Source: Sphingomonas sp. JC676 (GTDB taxonomy: Bacteria; Pseudomonadota; Alphaproteobacteria; Sphingomonadales; Sphingomonadaceae). From it: a stretch of DNA of 64,000 bases. The DNA lies in assembly GCF_014489075.1 (NCBI RefSeq), contig NZ_JACTGR010000008.1:86217-150216 (forward strand). Direction: 5' to 3'. Under the pieces are notes generated by a model. The model was not told the DNA's origin, did not search any database, and saw only the letters and a list, made by a program, of their open reading frames with translations. Shown piece by piece: positions 49,488-58,067 of this stretch. A program made the position numbers and the translations under genes. The stretch's first letter is position 1. Every line of letters begins with the position of its first letter.

Positions 49488-51598
49488 GTCATCGTCGCCA
49501 GGCGGTCGGCCGTCACCGTGGTGACCGCCGCACCGTCGAGATGCGCGGCGATCTTGGCGATCACCTCGCGCGTTGCGGAGATATGCATGTCGGGCGAGCC
49601 GCCGGCGATGTGCGGAGTCAGGAAGACATTGGGCAGCCGCCGCAACGGATGCCGGTGCGGTAACGGTTCCTGCTCGAACGTATCGAGACAGGCGGTGATG
49701 TCGCCGCGGCGTAGCCGGGCGACGAGCGCAGCGGGCTCGATCAACGCGCCGCGGGCGACGTTGATCAGCACCGCTCCCGGCCGCAGCCGGTCGAGTTCGG
49801 TCGCGCCGAGGCAATGGCGTGTGCCGGGCGTCAGCCCGCGATGCAACGATACGATGTCCGCCGCCAGCACGGCCGCGAGCGAGGCGGGCTCGGCGCCGGC
49901 GGCGCGTATCTCAACGGGGTCGGCATGATCGGAATAGACAATCACATGCGCGCCGGTGGCGAGCAGCCGTTGTGAGAAGGCACGGGCGTTGGCGCCCCAG
50001 CCGATCAGCCCCACCAGGGCACCGGCGAGGTCGCGGCTCGGCCCCGTGTAGGACGACAGCGACGCCAGCGCCCGGTGCCGCCGCAAGCGTCGTACCGGCC
50101 CCTGGATCCCTAGCGCGGCGACGATCGGGCGCGCTGCCTGGACGCCACGCAGCATCATGCCGCGTGCACCGGTTGGGGGCTGCGCGGTTCCCCAGCCGCC
50201 ACGCTGCATCGCGCGGCTCGCAACAAAGGCGCGACGGCGGCCGAGAACCGCCAGGCCGAGCGCGAATTCGGCGACGCTTTCGGCGTAAGCCTGGCTGGCA
50301 TTCACCAGCGTTATGCCTCGCGCCAGCAGTCGGTCGGGCCCGTAGCGGACGAGCGACAGGCCGACGGTGCCGACCACCGCAAGGTTGGGAAGCCTGTCGA
50401 GTGCTGCCTCGCTGAGCGGATCCGCACCCTGGCCGAGAAGCGCGGCAACGACGTCCGGATACGGTGTCGCGGCGTGCTCCAGATCCACGGACGAGATCAA
50501 TCGCCATGTCTCCGGCATCGTGCCGAGCGCCCCACGCAGCCGATCCGCGCCAGCCAGTAGCACGGTGGAACGGCGGGCCGGGCGCGCCGGCGCGCGCGGC
50601 TTGGGAAGCCGCACAGGGCCGTGATAGCCCGCCTCGATCAGCTCGGCGAGGAACAGCGAGGGCGCAAGCGCCGCGATCGTATTGGGCGGCGGCGGCCCGC
50701 CCGCGACGGCGGCGAGAAACGCGTCGTGTTCAGCGGCAAAGCCGTCACCAGTCGGGGACAGGTCGAACTCCACCGGCGGTCGTCCGCCGTCGCGCCGCCC
50801 GGACAAGCCCGCTTCGGTCACGCGCCAACTCTCGCCAGGGGCATGGAAGGTATAACCTTCGCGCCTCTCGCCCGCCGAATTGTCGCACAGAAAGACGGCT
50901 TGCGCGTTACCGGGCCACCGCATCAGCGCCGAAAAAGTGCTTGGGCAGGCTCCCGGCCCGCCAGCCTGGGCCGTGACGTGGTCGGGCAGGCCACCCATCA
51001 TATAGACGAGTACATCGAGCGCATGAATGCCGTTGGCAGTGAGCCAGCTGGCCGCGCCGAACGGCGGGGGGCGTCCATATTCGGGCTTGTGGAAGACCGC
51101 TTCGGCATACGTCCAGCCGCCCCTGCCGGCCAGCGCGCGGAGCCTCGCAAGCGCGGCGAGGAAGCGACGGTTGTGCCCGCCAACCGCGACCAATCCACGC
51201 GCGTGGGCGGCGTCGGCCAGCGCGCACGCTTCGGTATAACCAGGCGCGATCGGCTTCTCGACGAACAGGTGCTTACCTGCCGCCAGCGCGACGATGCCGA
51301 GTGCGTGATGCTGCTGTGCATTGCCGAGCAGGTAAACGAGATCAATGTCGGGCCGATGGATCGCCGCCACGGCGTCGCCGCTATCGCTGGCAAAGCCGAA
51401 CCTGCGCCGCGTTGCCTCGGCGGCGTCAGCTCGCAGATCACAAATCTCTACAAGGTCAATTCGCCCGACATCGCGGAGCCGCGCCAGTACCGGCAGGTGC
51501 AGCAATGCTGCCGTCTCGCTGGCGCCGACGACAAGCGCACGGGGGCGCCCCGACGGTCGAGGTGTAGAGAGCGGAATGGTGTGCCCCTGGTCCGTCAT
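49484..51598 (-). CDS. Fusion of Gfo/Idh/MocA oxidoreductase and D-2-hydroxyacid dehydrogenase
   Basis: About 704 residues in two enzymes. Residues 20-340 form a Gfo/Idh/MocA oxidoreductase: VVGASETAALLHLPVL, LVYLLGNAQQHHALGI, and the signature LFVEKPIA, with FGAASWLTANGIHALDVLVY in the sugar domain. Residues 365-695 form a D-2-hydroxyacid dehydrogenase: a Rossmann loop GLIGWGANARAF, catalytic Arg in INVARGALIEP, Glu in LDTFEQEPL and His in LTPHIAGG. Both active sites look complete. ATG 51598 is used; GTG 51610 is an alternative. It is the first gene of the Kdo operon. The fusion suggests a two-step oxidation/reduction of a sugar acid, possibly a Kdo derivative. Confidence 0.8.
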   Translation of the reverse strand: MTDQGHTIPLSTPRPSGRPRALVVGASETAALLHLPVLARLRDVGRIDLVEICDLRADAAEATRRRFGFASDSGDAVAAIHRPDIDLVYLLGNAQQHHALGIVALAAGKHLFVEKPIAPGYTEACALADAAHARGLVAVGGHNRRFLAALARLRALAGRGGWTYAEAVFHKPEYGRPPPFGAASWLTANGIHALDVLVYMMGGLPDHVTAQAGGPGACPSTFSALMRWPGNAQAVFLCDNSAGERREGYTFHAPGESWRVTEAGLSGRRDGGRPPVEFDLSPTGDGFAAEHDAFLAAVAGGPPPPNTIAALAPSLFLAELIEAGYHGPVRLPKPRAPARPARRSTVLLAGADRLRGALGTMPETWRLISSVDLEHAATPYPDVVAALLGQGADPLSEAALDRLPNLAVVGTVGLSLVRYGPDRLLARGITLVNASQAYAESVAEFALGLAVLGRRRAFVASRAMQRGGWGTAQPPTGARGMMLRGVQAARPIVAALGIQGPVRRLRRHRALASLSSYTGPSRDLAGALVGLIGWGANARAFSQRLLATGAHVIVYSDHADPVEIRAAGAEPASLAAVLAADIVSLHRGLTPGTRHCLGATELDRLRPGAVLINVARGALIEPAALVARLRRGDITACLDTFEQEPLPHRHPLRRLPNVFLTPHIAGGSPDMHISATREVIAKIAAHLDGAAVTTVTADRLATMT

Positions 51599-51754
51599 GA
51601 GGTTCGGCACGTGAGTGCGTCGCGGACGAGCGATGGTTCAATCGCAAGCCGTCACCGAGCCAAAAATCATGCTTAGCGCGCAGCCTCGGAATGTTTAACC
51701 TAGCCGGTCTCCCCGCATTGAACGCCTTGCGGGAATCACGGCACTTATGGTTCG

Positions 51755-53566
51755 ATGCATCAGGCGGAACCGAGCGGATTTTCCCGGAGAGCGAGGAGCG
51801 CCGATAGCGCGCTGGCGTTCGCGCGCGCATTTCTGAGGTTCGCGCGGTGGCAAGCCGCGTTGGGGGCGCTGTTGCTCGCACTGGCAGCAGTGCTCGATGG
51901 TGTCGGGTTGCTGATGCTGGTGCCGATTCTCGATGTCGCTATCCATGCGTCAGGCGCACCGCTCCAAGGTGGAGGGATTTCCGCGCCGCTTATCCGGCTG
52001 GTTGACGGCTATGGAGAGATGACACGCCTGTCGCTGCTGCTCGGCCTGTTCGTGGCGCTGATGGCTGCCAGGAGCGTGGTTCAAGCCGCGCGCGACCATC
52101 ATATCAGCCGCCTGCAACTCGAATTCGTTGAGTCGATTCGGCTCGACTTGATTGAGCGGTTAGCCTCGGCCGGCTGGCAACGCCTGATACAGGTCAGCCA
52201 TCCGCGCATCGTCCAGGCGCTGAGCGGCGAGATCCACCAGATCGGGATCGCTGCCAATTGGGTGGTGCTGGGTGCCGTCGCGCTGACCATGCTGGTCGCC
52301 AATGCCTTTTTGGCGGCAATGCTGTCACCCTTGGCGGGCGGTCTGGCACTCACGTTCGCTGGGCTCGGAATGCTCGCCTGCAGCCCTTATTTGCGACGCA
52401 CCCGCGTCCTCGGCCGCGCCGTCACCGACGCCAATCTTGGCCTGACGGGCAGCGCACTTGCATTCCTCGCCGGCTTGAAACTCGCCACCGCGCAGAGTCT
52501 CGAACACGGCTTTATCGCGGAGCAGCGCGTCAACTCGGCAGCGGCGATGAGGAGCCGGCTTCTGTTCCTCCAGTTCCAAGTCAGGGGTCGCAACGCGACT
52601 CTGGCGCTCGCCGCTCTGGTTGGCGCGGCAACGTTGTTCGTCGGCGTGGGCGCGTTTCACCTGCCCGCCTCCGTCCTGCTGACGCTGCTCCTCGCCTTGT
52701 CGCGGACGACCGCACCGGCGTTGATCGTCCAGCAGGCGGCTCATCATATCATACACAGCCTACCCGCCTTCGATGCGGTAGAAGACCTTCAGCGCGAACT
52801 CGAGATGACCGCACCAGTCGACGAACTGGCGGACACAGGCACGGACGTTGACGGGCCGGCGGGAGCGATCACACTCAGTGGCGTATGCTTCCACCACACC
52901 GCTGAAGCCGTGGGGCTCGATGCTGTCGACCTGGTTATTCCAGCGGGCGCATTTATTGGCATTCGCGGGCCGTCGGGATCGGGCAAGACAACGCTGCTCG
53001 ACCTCGTGTCCGGGCTATTGGTACCGCAATCCGGCTCAATCTCGCTGGGAGGACACCCGCTGTCGGGCGCCACGCTGCAGCGGTTTCGCGAGCGGTTGGC
53101 TTATGTCGCACAAGAACCGTTCCTGTTCGACGACACCATTCGACGCAATCTCGCCTGGTCACGCGAGGGAATCGGCGAGGCGGAGATGTGGGCGGCTCTT
53201 GCTCAAGTTGACGCGGATCGGCTCGTGCGGAGGCTGACCAGCGGCCTTGACACCAGGATCGGTGAGCGTGGTGTTATGCTTTCGGCCGGCGAACGACAGC
53301 GGCTGGCGCTCGCACGGGCGCTACTCAGACGACCCGCCGTGCTGGTGCTCGACGAGGCAACCAATGCCATCGACATCGCTGGCGAGCGCGTGATTCTCGA
53401 ACGTCTCGCGAGTATGGCCGGAGCAGTCACGATATTGCTGGCCGCGCATCGGCGCGAGAGTTTGGCACTATGCGACAGCGTGATAGAGTTTCCGCTGGTC
53501 CGCGAGACCAGAGCATCGCTGCACGATGGCCGAATGGCCCCTTCGCGCAAGGGGTTGCTCGCTTGA
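51755..53566 (+). CDS. ABC exporter (MsbA-like half-transporter)
   Basis: A 603-residue fused transporter. The N-terminal half has about six membrane helices (LGALLLALAAVLDGVGLLML and later). The ATPase half has Walker A GPSGSGKTTLLDLVSG (about 410), LAYVAQEPFLFDD, an ABC signature LSAGERQRLALARA, Walker B AVLVLDEATNAID and the H-loop AAHRRE. The signature has Ala-Gly-Glu instead of GGQ, a mild variant. Such transporters flip lipids or lipid-linked glycans outward. It is divergent from the Kdo operon, with which it shares a 156-bp promoter region, so export of the Kdo-containing product is a natural inference. Confidence 0.88.
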   Translation: MHQAEPSGFSRRARSADSALAFARAFLRFARWQAALGALLLALAAVLDGVGLLMLVPILDVAIHASGAPLQGGGISAPLIRLVDGYGEMTRLSLLLGLFVALMAARSVVQAARDHHISRLQLEFVESIRLDLIERLASAGWQRLIQVSHPRIVQALSGEIHQIGIAANWVVLGAVALTMLVANAFLAAMLSPLAGGLALTFAGLGMLACSPYLRRTRVLGRAVTDANLGLTGSALAFLAGLKLATAQSLEHGFIAEQRVNSAAAMRSRLLFLQFQVRGRNATLALAALVGAATLFVGVGAFHLPASVLLTLLLALSRTTAPALIVQQAAHHIIHSLPAFDAVEDLQRELEMTAPVDELADTGTDVDGPAGAITLSGVCFHHTAEAVGLDAVDLVIPAGAFIGIRGPSGSGKTTLLDLVSGLLVPQSGSISLGGHPLSGATLQRFRERLAYVAQEPFLFDDTIRRNLAWSREGIGEAEMWAALAQVDADRLVRRLTSGLDTRIGERGVMLSAGERQRLALARALLRRPAVLVLDEATNAIDIAGERVILERLASMAGAVTILLAAHRRESLALCDSVIEFPLVRETRASLHDGRMAPSRKGLLA

Positions 53567-54038
53567 ATCACGATTTCTGAGCGTCAGTGCGGAATCCACT
53601 CCCTGCTGATGAGCGGATGGAGTAGATCGGTGGTTCAACAAGAATTGTCGGTGAGCCTTTGTGAAGGCTCGGTGCTAAAGGCGCCTTGGCTCGCGTTATC
53701 CGCGGTCCGCCGTCAATTACCGTGGCCGCTGCCTGGCCCGACGATCTCAAGGGCTGCACGCTGAATGTGTACTGCGATTGGCCAGATTTGTACCTAGCGC
53801 GCGCGCCGCGCCGATCGCTGGCCCGAGATTGAAGATGCCGAACGCGAGCCGCGGCGGCCCGGCGGGAAGGTGTCGGCGATCAGCGCGCAGGAAGGGGCAC
53901 GCCGCCCGCCTCGCCAAAGCCGAGCCGCGGCGCGACTCCTGCTGGTCATACCGACAAGAAAATGCGGGCCGCGCTGTGAAGCGGGCCCGCTGAGGATCGA
54001 TTGGCCGGAGGAAGCCAACCCGTCGGGAAAGGTTTCGG
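53567..54038. other. Intergenic region without recognisable gene
   Basis: The 472 bp between the ABC exporter and the TonB receptor gene contain no frame with recognisable homology. The only feature supported is the receptor's terminator hairpin at 53956-53990. Frames that look open here run through GC-rich, low-complexity sequence. Confidence 0.6.
53956..53990 (-). terminator. Rho-independent terminator after second TonB receptor
   Basis: On the minus strand GCGGGCC pairs with GGCCCGC around a short inner loop, directly followed by ATTTTCTT. It lies about 50 bp after the receptor stop and fits its transcript. Confidence 0.75.
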
Positions 54039-56765
54039 TCAGAACCGGGCAGATACGCCCAACGAATAGGATGCATCGTCGAAACGCATGTCGCGCGGCA
54101 AAGCGGGGTCGCCGTAATAGCTGCGATACTTGGCGTGGGTCAGGTTGGTGCCGTCCAGCGTCAGGGTGATGCCCTTGCTGATCTCGTAGCCGACACTGGC
54201 GTCGAGGCGGCCGTTCGGGCGGACCTGGTTCAGGATGAGCGTCTGGCCGACGGGGCGGACGTTGGTGCCGCCGTAATTCTCGTCATAATAACCCGAGCGA
54301 TAGGTGTAGACGACACGCCCAGTCAGGCCGAACTTCTCGTACAGTCCGCCGATATTGAAATTATGCTTCGAAACGCCCTGGAGCTGCTGGCCGAACAGCG
54401 GATCGCCCGGCGTTTTAACCTTGCTATCGGCATAGGTGTAGTTGCCGAACACGCCGAAGCCGCTGAGCGCGCCGGGCAGGAAATCGAAGAAGGTCTGGGC
54501 GCTGACTTCGACGCCCTTCAGCGACACCTTGCCGACGTTGCGCGGGCGGGTGATGTTGTAGTCGAAGCCGTCGATCGTCTCGACCTGGCTCTGGCTGATC
54601 ACGCGGTCCTTGATGTTCTTGTAATAGCCGCCGATCGCGATGAAGCCGTTGCGCGAGAAATAATATTCGAGCGTGGCGTCGAACGCGTCCGACTTTTGCG
54701 GACGCAGATCGGGGTTGCCGCCCGAGCCAGCCGGAAGGATCAGGATGTTGGTCGAGATCAGATAGCTGAGACCAGGGTTGAGATCGCCGAAGCTCGGCCG
54801 CGAAATCGCGCGCGAATAGTTGAAGCGCGCCTGCAGGCCGCCGCCGAACTTCAGCCGGGCGCTCGCGTTCGGCAGGAAGTTGTCGTCGCTGGTCTTCGCG
54901 CTGAACGGGGTCAGCACCGGCGCAGGGTTCGGGTTGCCCGGAGTCGCCGCCGGCGTCACGAACGACGCGCCGGCGATCGAGCGATCGGTCCGCGTGTAGC
55001 GGAGGCCGACCTGGCCATCGAGCTGGACAGCTCCGCCGAGCGGCACCTTGTATGCCGCCTGGACATAGCCGGCATAGGTCTTCTCGGCGGCGTCGAACGA
55101 ACGGTCCGGCGTGAAGTCCGGGAAGCCCGCGCCCAGGCCGTAAAGTTTGCGCAGCTGGTCCTGGATCGCCGGATTGCGCAGCTGGTCCTGGTTGGGGACG
55201 ATCACGCCGAAGCCGTTGTTCACGCTCGGAATGCCGGACGAATGCGTGAGGAAGCCGGCGCCCAGGAACGGCACGTCCGAGATCAGCGTGCCGCAGACCG
55301 TGCCGCAGGTGCCGCCCAGCGACTGTTCGTGGGTCGCGGTGTGATCGGCGAAGCGGGCACCGAACTGGATATTGTCGAGGAAGCTGTCCAGGCGATAGAC
55401 GCCGTCCACCTTGGCCGCGAACTCCTTGCCGCGATCCCGGATATTGTCCTGGTTGAGCGGCGACAAAGCGAAGTTGGCCGGATCGGTCAGCCCGTTGGCG
55501 GTGTCGGTATAGACCGTGCCGCCGCCGACATTGGTATTGACGTTGGTGGTGATACCGTTGCCGGCCTTGAAGATGTCCAGGATGAAGTTCTGGTTGCGGA
55601 CACGCGAGCGCTGGTACGAGATGTCGGCTGCCAGCGAGAGCGGTCCGGAATCATATTTCGCGCCGCCCGAGATGACATAGACCATGGTCTTGTCGTGGTG
55701 CGCCTGGGTGCTGGTGAAGCCGCCATGGTTGGTGGAGGTGAAGGACTGCGCGGTGCACAGGTGCTGGACCGTGCCCTTCGGATCGTAGAAGCCGGCGCTG
55801 TTGACCGCATAGTCCTTGCACTCGTCGGTCGGCGTGACGTTGCTGAACGTGCCGCCAAAGACGTCGTCGATCAGGAAGAACGAGGCCGACTTGTTCTCAT
55901 AGGCGGTATACAGGCCGTTGGCGTAGATCTGGAGCTCGGGCGAGGGCTTCCACTGGAACGCCACGTTCGCCTGCTTGCGCTCGTAATCGCCCTCGTTGTT
56001 GAGGCCGCCGACACAGGTCGGCGCAATCACGCCGGCCGCGCCCGGAGGCCCCTGGGTGCCGCTGCGGAAATCGCAGTTGAACGCAATCGGGCGATTGAAA
56101 TGGTTGAGCGCGTAGGAGACGTCGGCCAGCAGGCCCATCTCGCCGATGCCGGTATCGAAGCGATCCGACACGAGCAGGCCCAGGACCGGGCTGACCTCCT
56201 GCGTGTTGCTCGTATAGATGGCGCGGCCATTGGCCGCGAGGGTGAAGCCGTCAAAGTCGAACGGCTTGTGGAGCCGCAGGTTGATCTGGCCGGCGACACC
56301 GCCTTCGATCAGGTCGGCCGAGGTCGACTTGTAGACATCGGCGCCCGCCAGTGCTTCGGCGGGCAGGTCCTGATAGGAGAAGCCGCGGCCGACGCCGGTG
56401 AAGATTTCGCGCCCGTCCAGGGTGGTCAGGATATCGGGCAGGCCGCGGACAATCGGATTGACGATCTCGTTATTGTCGCCAACCGTGACCTGGACCCCCG
56501 GCACGCGCTGCAGCGCTGCCGCGACCGTGCGGTCGGGGAACTTGCCGATATCGTCCGCGACGATCGAATCGACCACGTTCGGGGAATCGCGCTTGATCGT
56601 GGCGGCCTTTGCCAGTGACTCGCGAATGCCGGTGACGACGATCTCGTCGCCCTGATCTTGCGCGCTCGCATCGGCCGGGGGGGACTGGTTCTGCGCCATG
56701 GCCGGCGTCGCACCCAAAAGGGCGAGCATCGACACGGATGACAGGACGCAAAATCTCGAGATCAT
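54039..56765 (-). CDS. TonB-dependent outer-membrane receptor, second glycan locus
   Basis: A 908-residue receptor. Signal peptide to AMAQNQ, Ala/Asp-rich linker, TonB box-like DEIVVTGIRESL, then the plug (SIVADDIGKFPDRTVAAAL, VPGVQVTV). Barrel blocks FNYSRAISRPSFGDLNPG and GNPDLRPQKSDAFDATLEYYF parallel those of the receptor at 8211, so the two are paralogues of one branch. It ends in an aromatic residue (SLGVSARF). The start ATG 56765 follows AGGAGAGG. It is divergent from two secreted beta-propeller hydrolases, which marks it as the uptake port for the second glycan. Confidence 0.93.
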   Translation of the reverse strand: MISRFCVLSSVSMLALLGATPAMAQNQSPPADASAQDQGDEIVVTGIRESLAKAATIKRDSPNVVDSIVADDIGKFPDRTVAAALQRVPGVQVTVGDNNEIVNPIVRGLPDILTTLDGREIFTGVGRGFSYQDLPAEALAGADVYKSTSADLIEGGVAGQINLRLHKPFDFDGFTLAANGRAIYTSNTQEVSPVLGLLVSDRFDTGIGEMGLLADVSYALNHFNRPIAFNCDFRSGTQGPPGAAGVIAPTCVGGLNNEGDYERKQANVAFQWKPSPELQIYANGLYTAYENKSASFFLIDDVFGGTFSNVTPTDECKDYAVNSAGFYDPKGTVQHLCTAQSFTSTNHGGFTSTQAHHDKTMVYVISGGAKYDSGPLSLAADISYQRSRVRNQNFILDIFKAGNGITTNVNTNVGGGTVYTDTANGLTDPANFALSPLNQDNIRDRGKEFAAKVDGVYRLDSFLDNIQFGARFADHTATHEQSLGGTCGTVCGTLISDVPFLGAGFLTHSSGIPSVNNGFGVIVPNQDQLRNPAIQDQLRKLYGLGAGFPDFTPDRSFDAAEKTYAGYVQAAYKVPLGGAVQLDGQVGLRYTRTDRSIAGASFVTPAATPGNPNPAPVLTPFSAKTSDDNFLPNASARLKFGGGLQARFNYSRAISRPSFGDLNPGLSYLISTNILILPAGSGGNPDLRPQKSDAFDATLEYYFSRNGFIAIGGYYKNIKDRVISQSQVETIDGFDYNITRPRNVGKVSLKGVEVSAQTFFDFLPGALSGFGVFGNYTYADSKVKTPGDPLFGQQLQGVSKHNFNIGGLYEKFGLTGRVVYTYRSGYYDENYGGTNVRPVGQTLILNQVRPNGRLDASVGYEISKGITLTLDGTNLTHAKYRSYYGDPALPRDMRFDDASYSLGVSARF

Positions 56766-56846
56766 TTCTACCTCTCCTGGAAACGGTGGAACCAGCGGCT
56801 TTTCACATCCGGTTGCGGGCGACGGGTACATTCGTCGGTCAAATGA

Positions 56847-56863
56847 GACAAGTATTATTTGTC
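56847..56863. promoter_or_regulatory. Dyad GACAA-N7-TTGTC, copy 1
   Basis: GACAAGTATTATTTGTC is a 17-bp dyad 82 bp before the TonB receptor start. The same half-sites and spacing recur at 56982-56998, on the side of the hydrolase gene. Two copies in one divergent promoter region suggest a repressor or activator of both transcripts, with the FadR-type regulator at 62474 as the nearest candidate. Confidence 0.6.
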
Positions 56864-56981
56864 ATACCACGTACATCGCCGGTTCACACTCTTCGAGGCG
56901 CTTGATGCGGGTCATTTCGCCGGGCCCGGGCCGACCAGAAAGGTTTGATCTCCGTGTAGCGGACCGCGCGGCGGCACACTG

Positions 56982-56998
56982 GACAAGCCTACTTTGTC
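56982..56998. promoter_or_regulatory. Dyad GACAA-N7-TTGTC, copy 2
   Basis: GACAAGCCTACTTTGTC lies 35 bp before the first beta-propeller gene. It keeps the half-sites and the seven-base spacing of copy 1. A single TTGTCC half-site with GGAC before it also occurs at 62369-62378 between the symporter and regulator genes. Confidence 0.6.
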
Positions 56999-57032
56999 CT
57001 ATTTATATGATTTCAAATCGCAGGAGAGAATC

Positions 57033-58067
57033 ATGAAGCCCTATCGATGGATTCGACGTGTTGGACTTGCGATCGGGATGGGGTTTCTGGCGCCGGTCGC
57101 GGTCGCGCAGGTGGCGCCGGGCGGGCCGGTCACGCCCTATGTCGATCCTGCCAAGGCGTATCTCTTCGCACACATGACCAAGGAGCATTATGGGGTGCTC
57201 TATTATTCGGTCAGCCTCGATGGGCTGCACTGGACAAGGATCAACGGCGGACGGCCGGTTTCCCAGGATTATCACGGCCACGCCTCGATCGCGCGAGGCG
57301 GCGATGGGCGCTTTTATCTGGTCGGCAACAAGGGGGATGACGACCCGCTGATCCGCTTCTGGGTCTCGGACGACCTGATCCGCTGGACTCCGTTCGGCAC
57401 CTACCGGCCGGACCTCAAGGACATTCCCGACCACCCGCATGCGCTGCAGCGGATCGGTGCGCCAAAGCTCTATTTCGACAAGCCTTCGGGGCAGTTCCTG
57501 CTGACCTGGCACACGCCCTCAATCGAGGGCACGCCCGAGGATCCCGAGCGCTACTGGGCGAGCCAGCGGACGCTCTATGTCCAGTCGAAGGACCTCAAGA
57601 CATTCGACGAGAAGCCGCGCCGCCTGTTCACCTGGGACATGGCCACGATCGACACGATCATCCAGCCCGACGACAAGGGCGGCTATTGCGCTATCATCAA
57701 GGACGAGCGCTATCCCTCCTATGACTGGACGACCGGCAAGACCGTGCGGATGAGCTGTGCTGCGAATCTGCTCGGGCCGTACCCGCTGCCCGGTGCATCG
57801 CTCAGCCCCAATTTCCGCGAGGCACCGACGCTGGTCCGCGCACCCAATGCTGCCGACTGGCTGCTCTATTACGAGCAGTATGCGGGCACGAGCTACGGTC
57901 TCTCGATGGCGCCCACCTTGCACGGGCCCTGGTATCAGGTGTCGGGCAATAGCGGCGTTCCCGAATGGAACCGGTACGAGATGCCGGCGGGTACGCGGCA
58001 TGGATCGATGATCGGCATCACGCGCCAGCAATATGATGCGCTCCTGAACGCGTTCCCCAATCCATGA
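57033..58067 (+). CDS. Secreted GH43-like five-bladed beta-propeller protein
   Basis: A 344-residue protein with a Sec signal (VGLAIGMGFLAPVAVAQ). Repeated blades of the form YSVSLDGLHWTRINGG, FWVSDDLIRWTPFG and LHGPWYQVSG mark a five-bladed propeller of the GH43/GH32-like superfamily. A glutamate in FREAPTLVRAP suits the general acid, but the N-terminal Asp motif (PDPW type) of classical GH43 is absent, so the catalytic layout differs. Substrate unknown; arabinose- or galactose-containing glycans are the usual targets. ATG 57033 follows GGAGAG. The stop overlaps the next hydrolase start (ATGA). Confidence 0.72.
   Translation: MKPYRWIRRVGLAIGMGFLAPVAVAQVAPGGPVTPYVDPAKAYLFAHMTKEHYGVLYYSVSLDGLHWTRINGGRPVSQDYHGHASIARGGDGRFYLVGNKGDDDPLIRFWVSDDLIRWTPFGTYRPDLKDIPDHPHALQRIGAPKLYFDKPSGQFLLTWHTPSIEGTPEDPERYWASQRTLYVQSKDLKTFDEKPRRLFTWDMATIDTIIQPDDKGGYCAIIKDERYPSYDWTTGKTVRMSCAANLLGPYPLPGASLSPNFREAPTLVRAPNAADWLLYYEQYAGTSYGLSMAPTLHGPWYQVSGNSGVPEWNRYEMPAGTRHGSMIGITRQQYDALLNAFPNP

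Noticed and set aside
54135..56618. An 827-codon open frame opposite the second TonB receptor
   Set aside because: The plus-strand frame is an antisense shadow with compositional bias and no motif. The receptor on the minus strand has signal, TonB box, plug and barrel.
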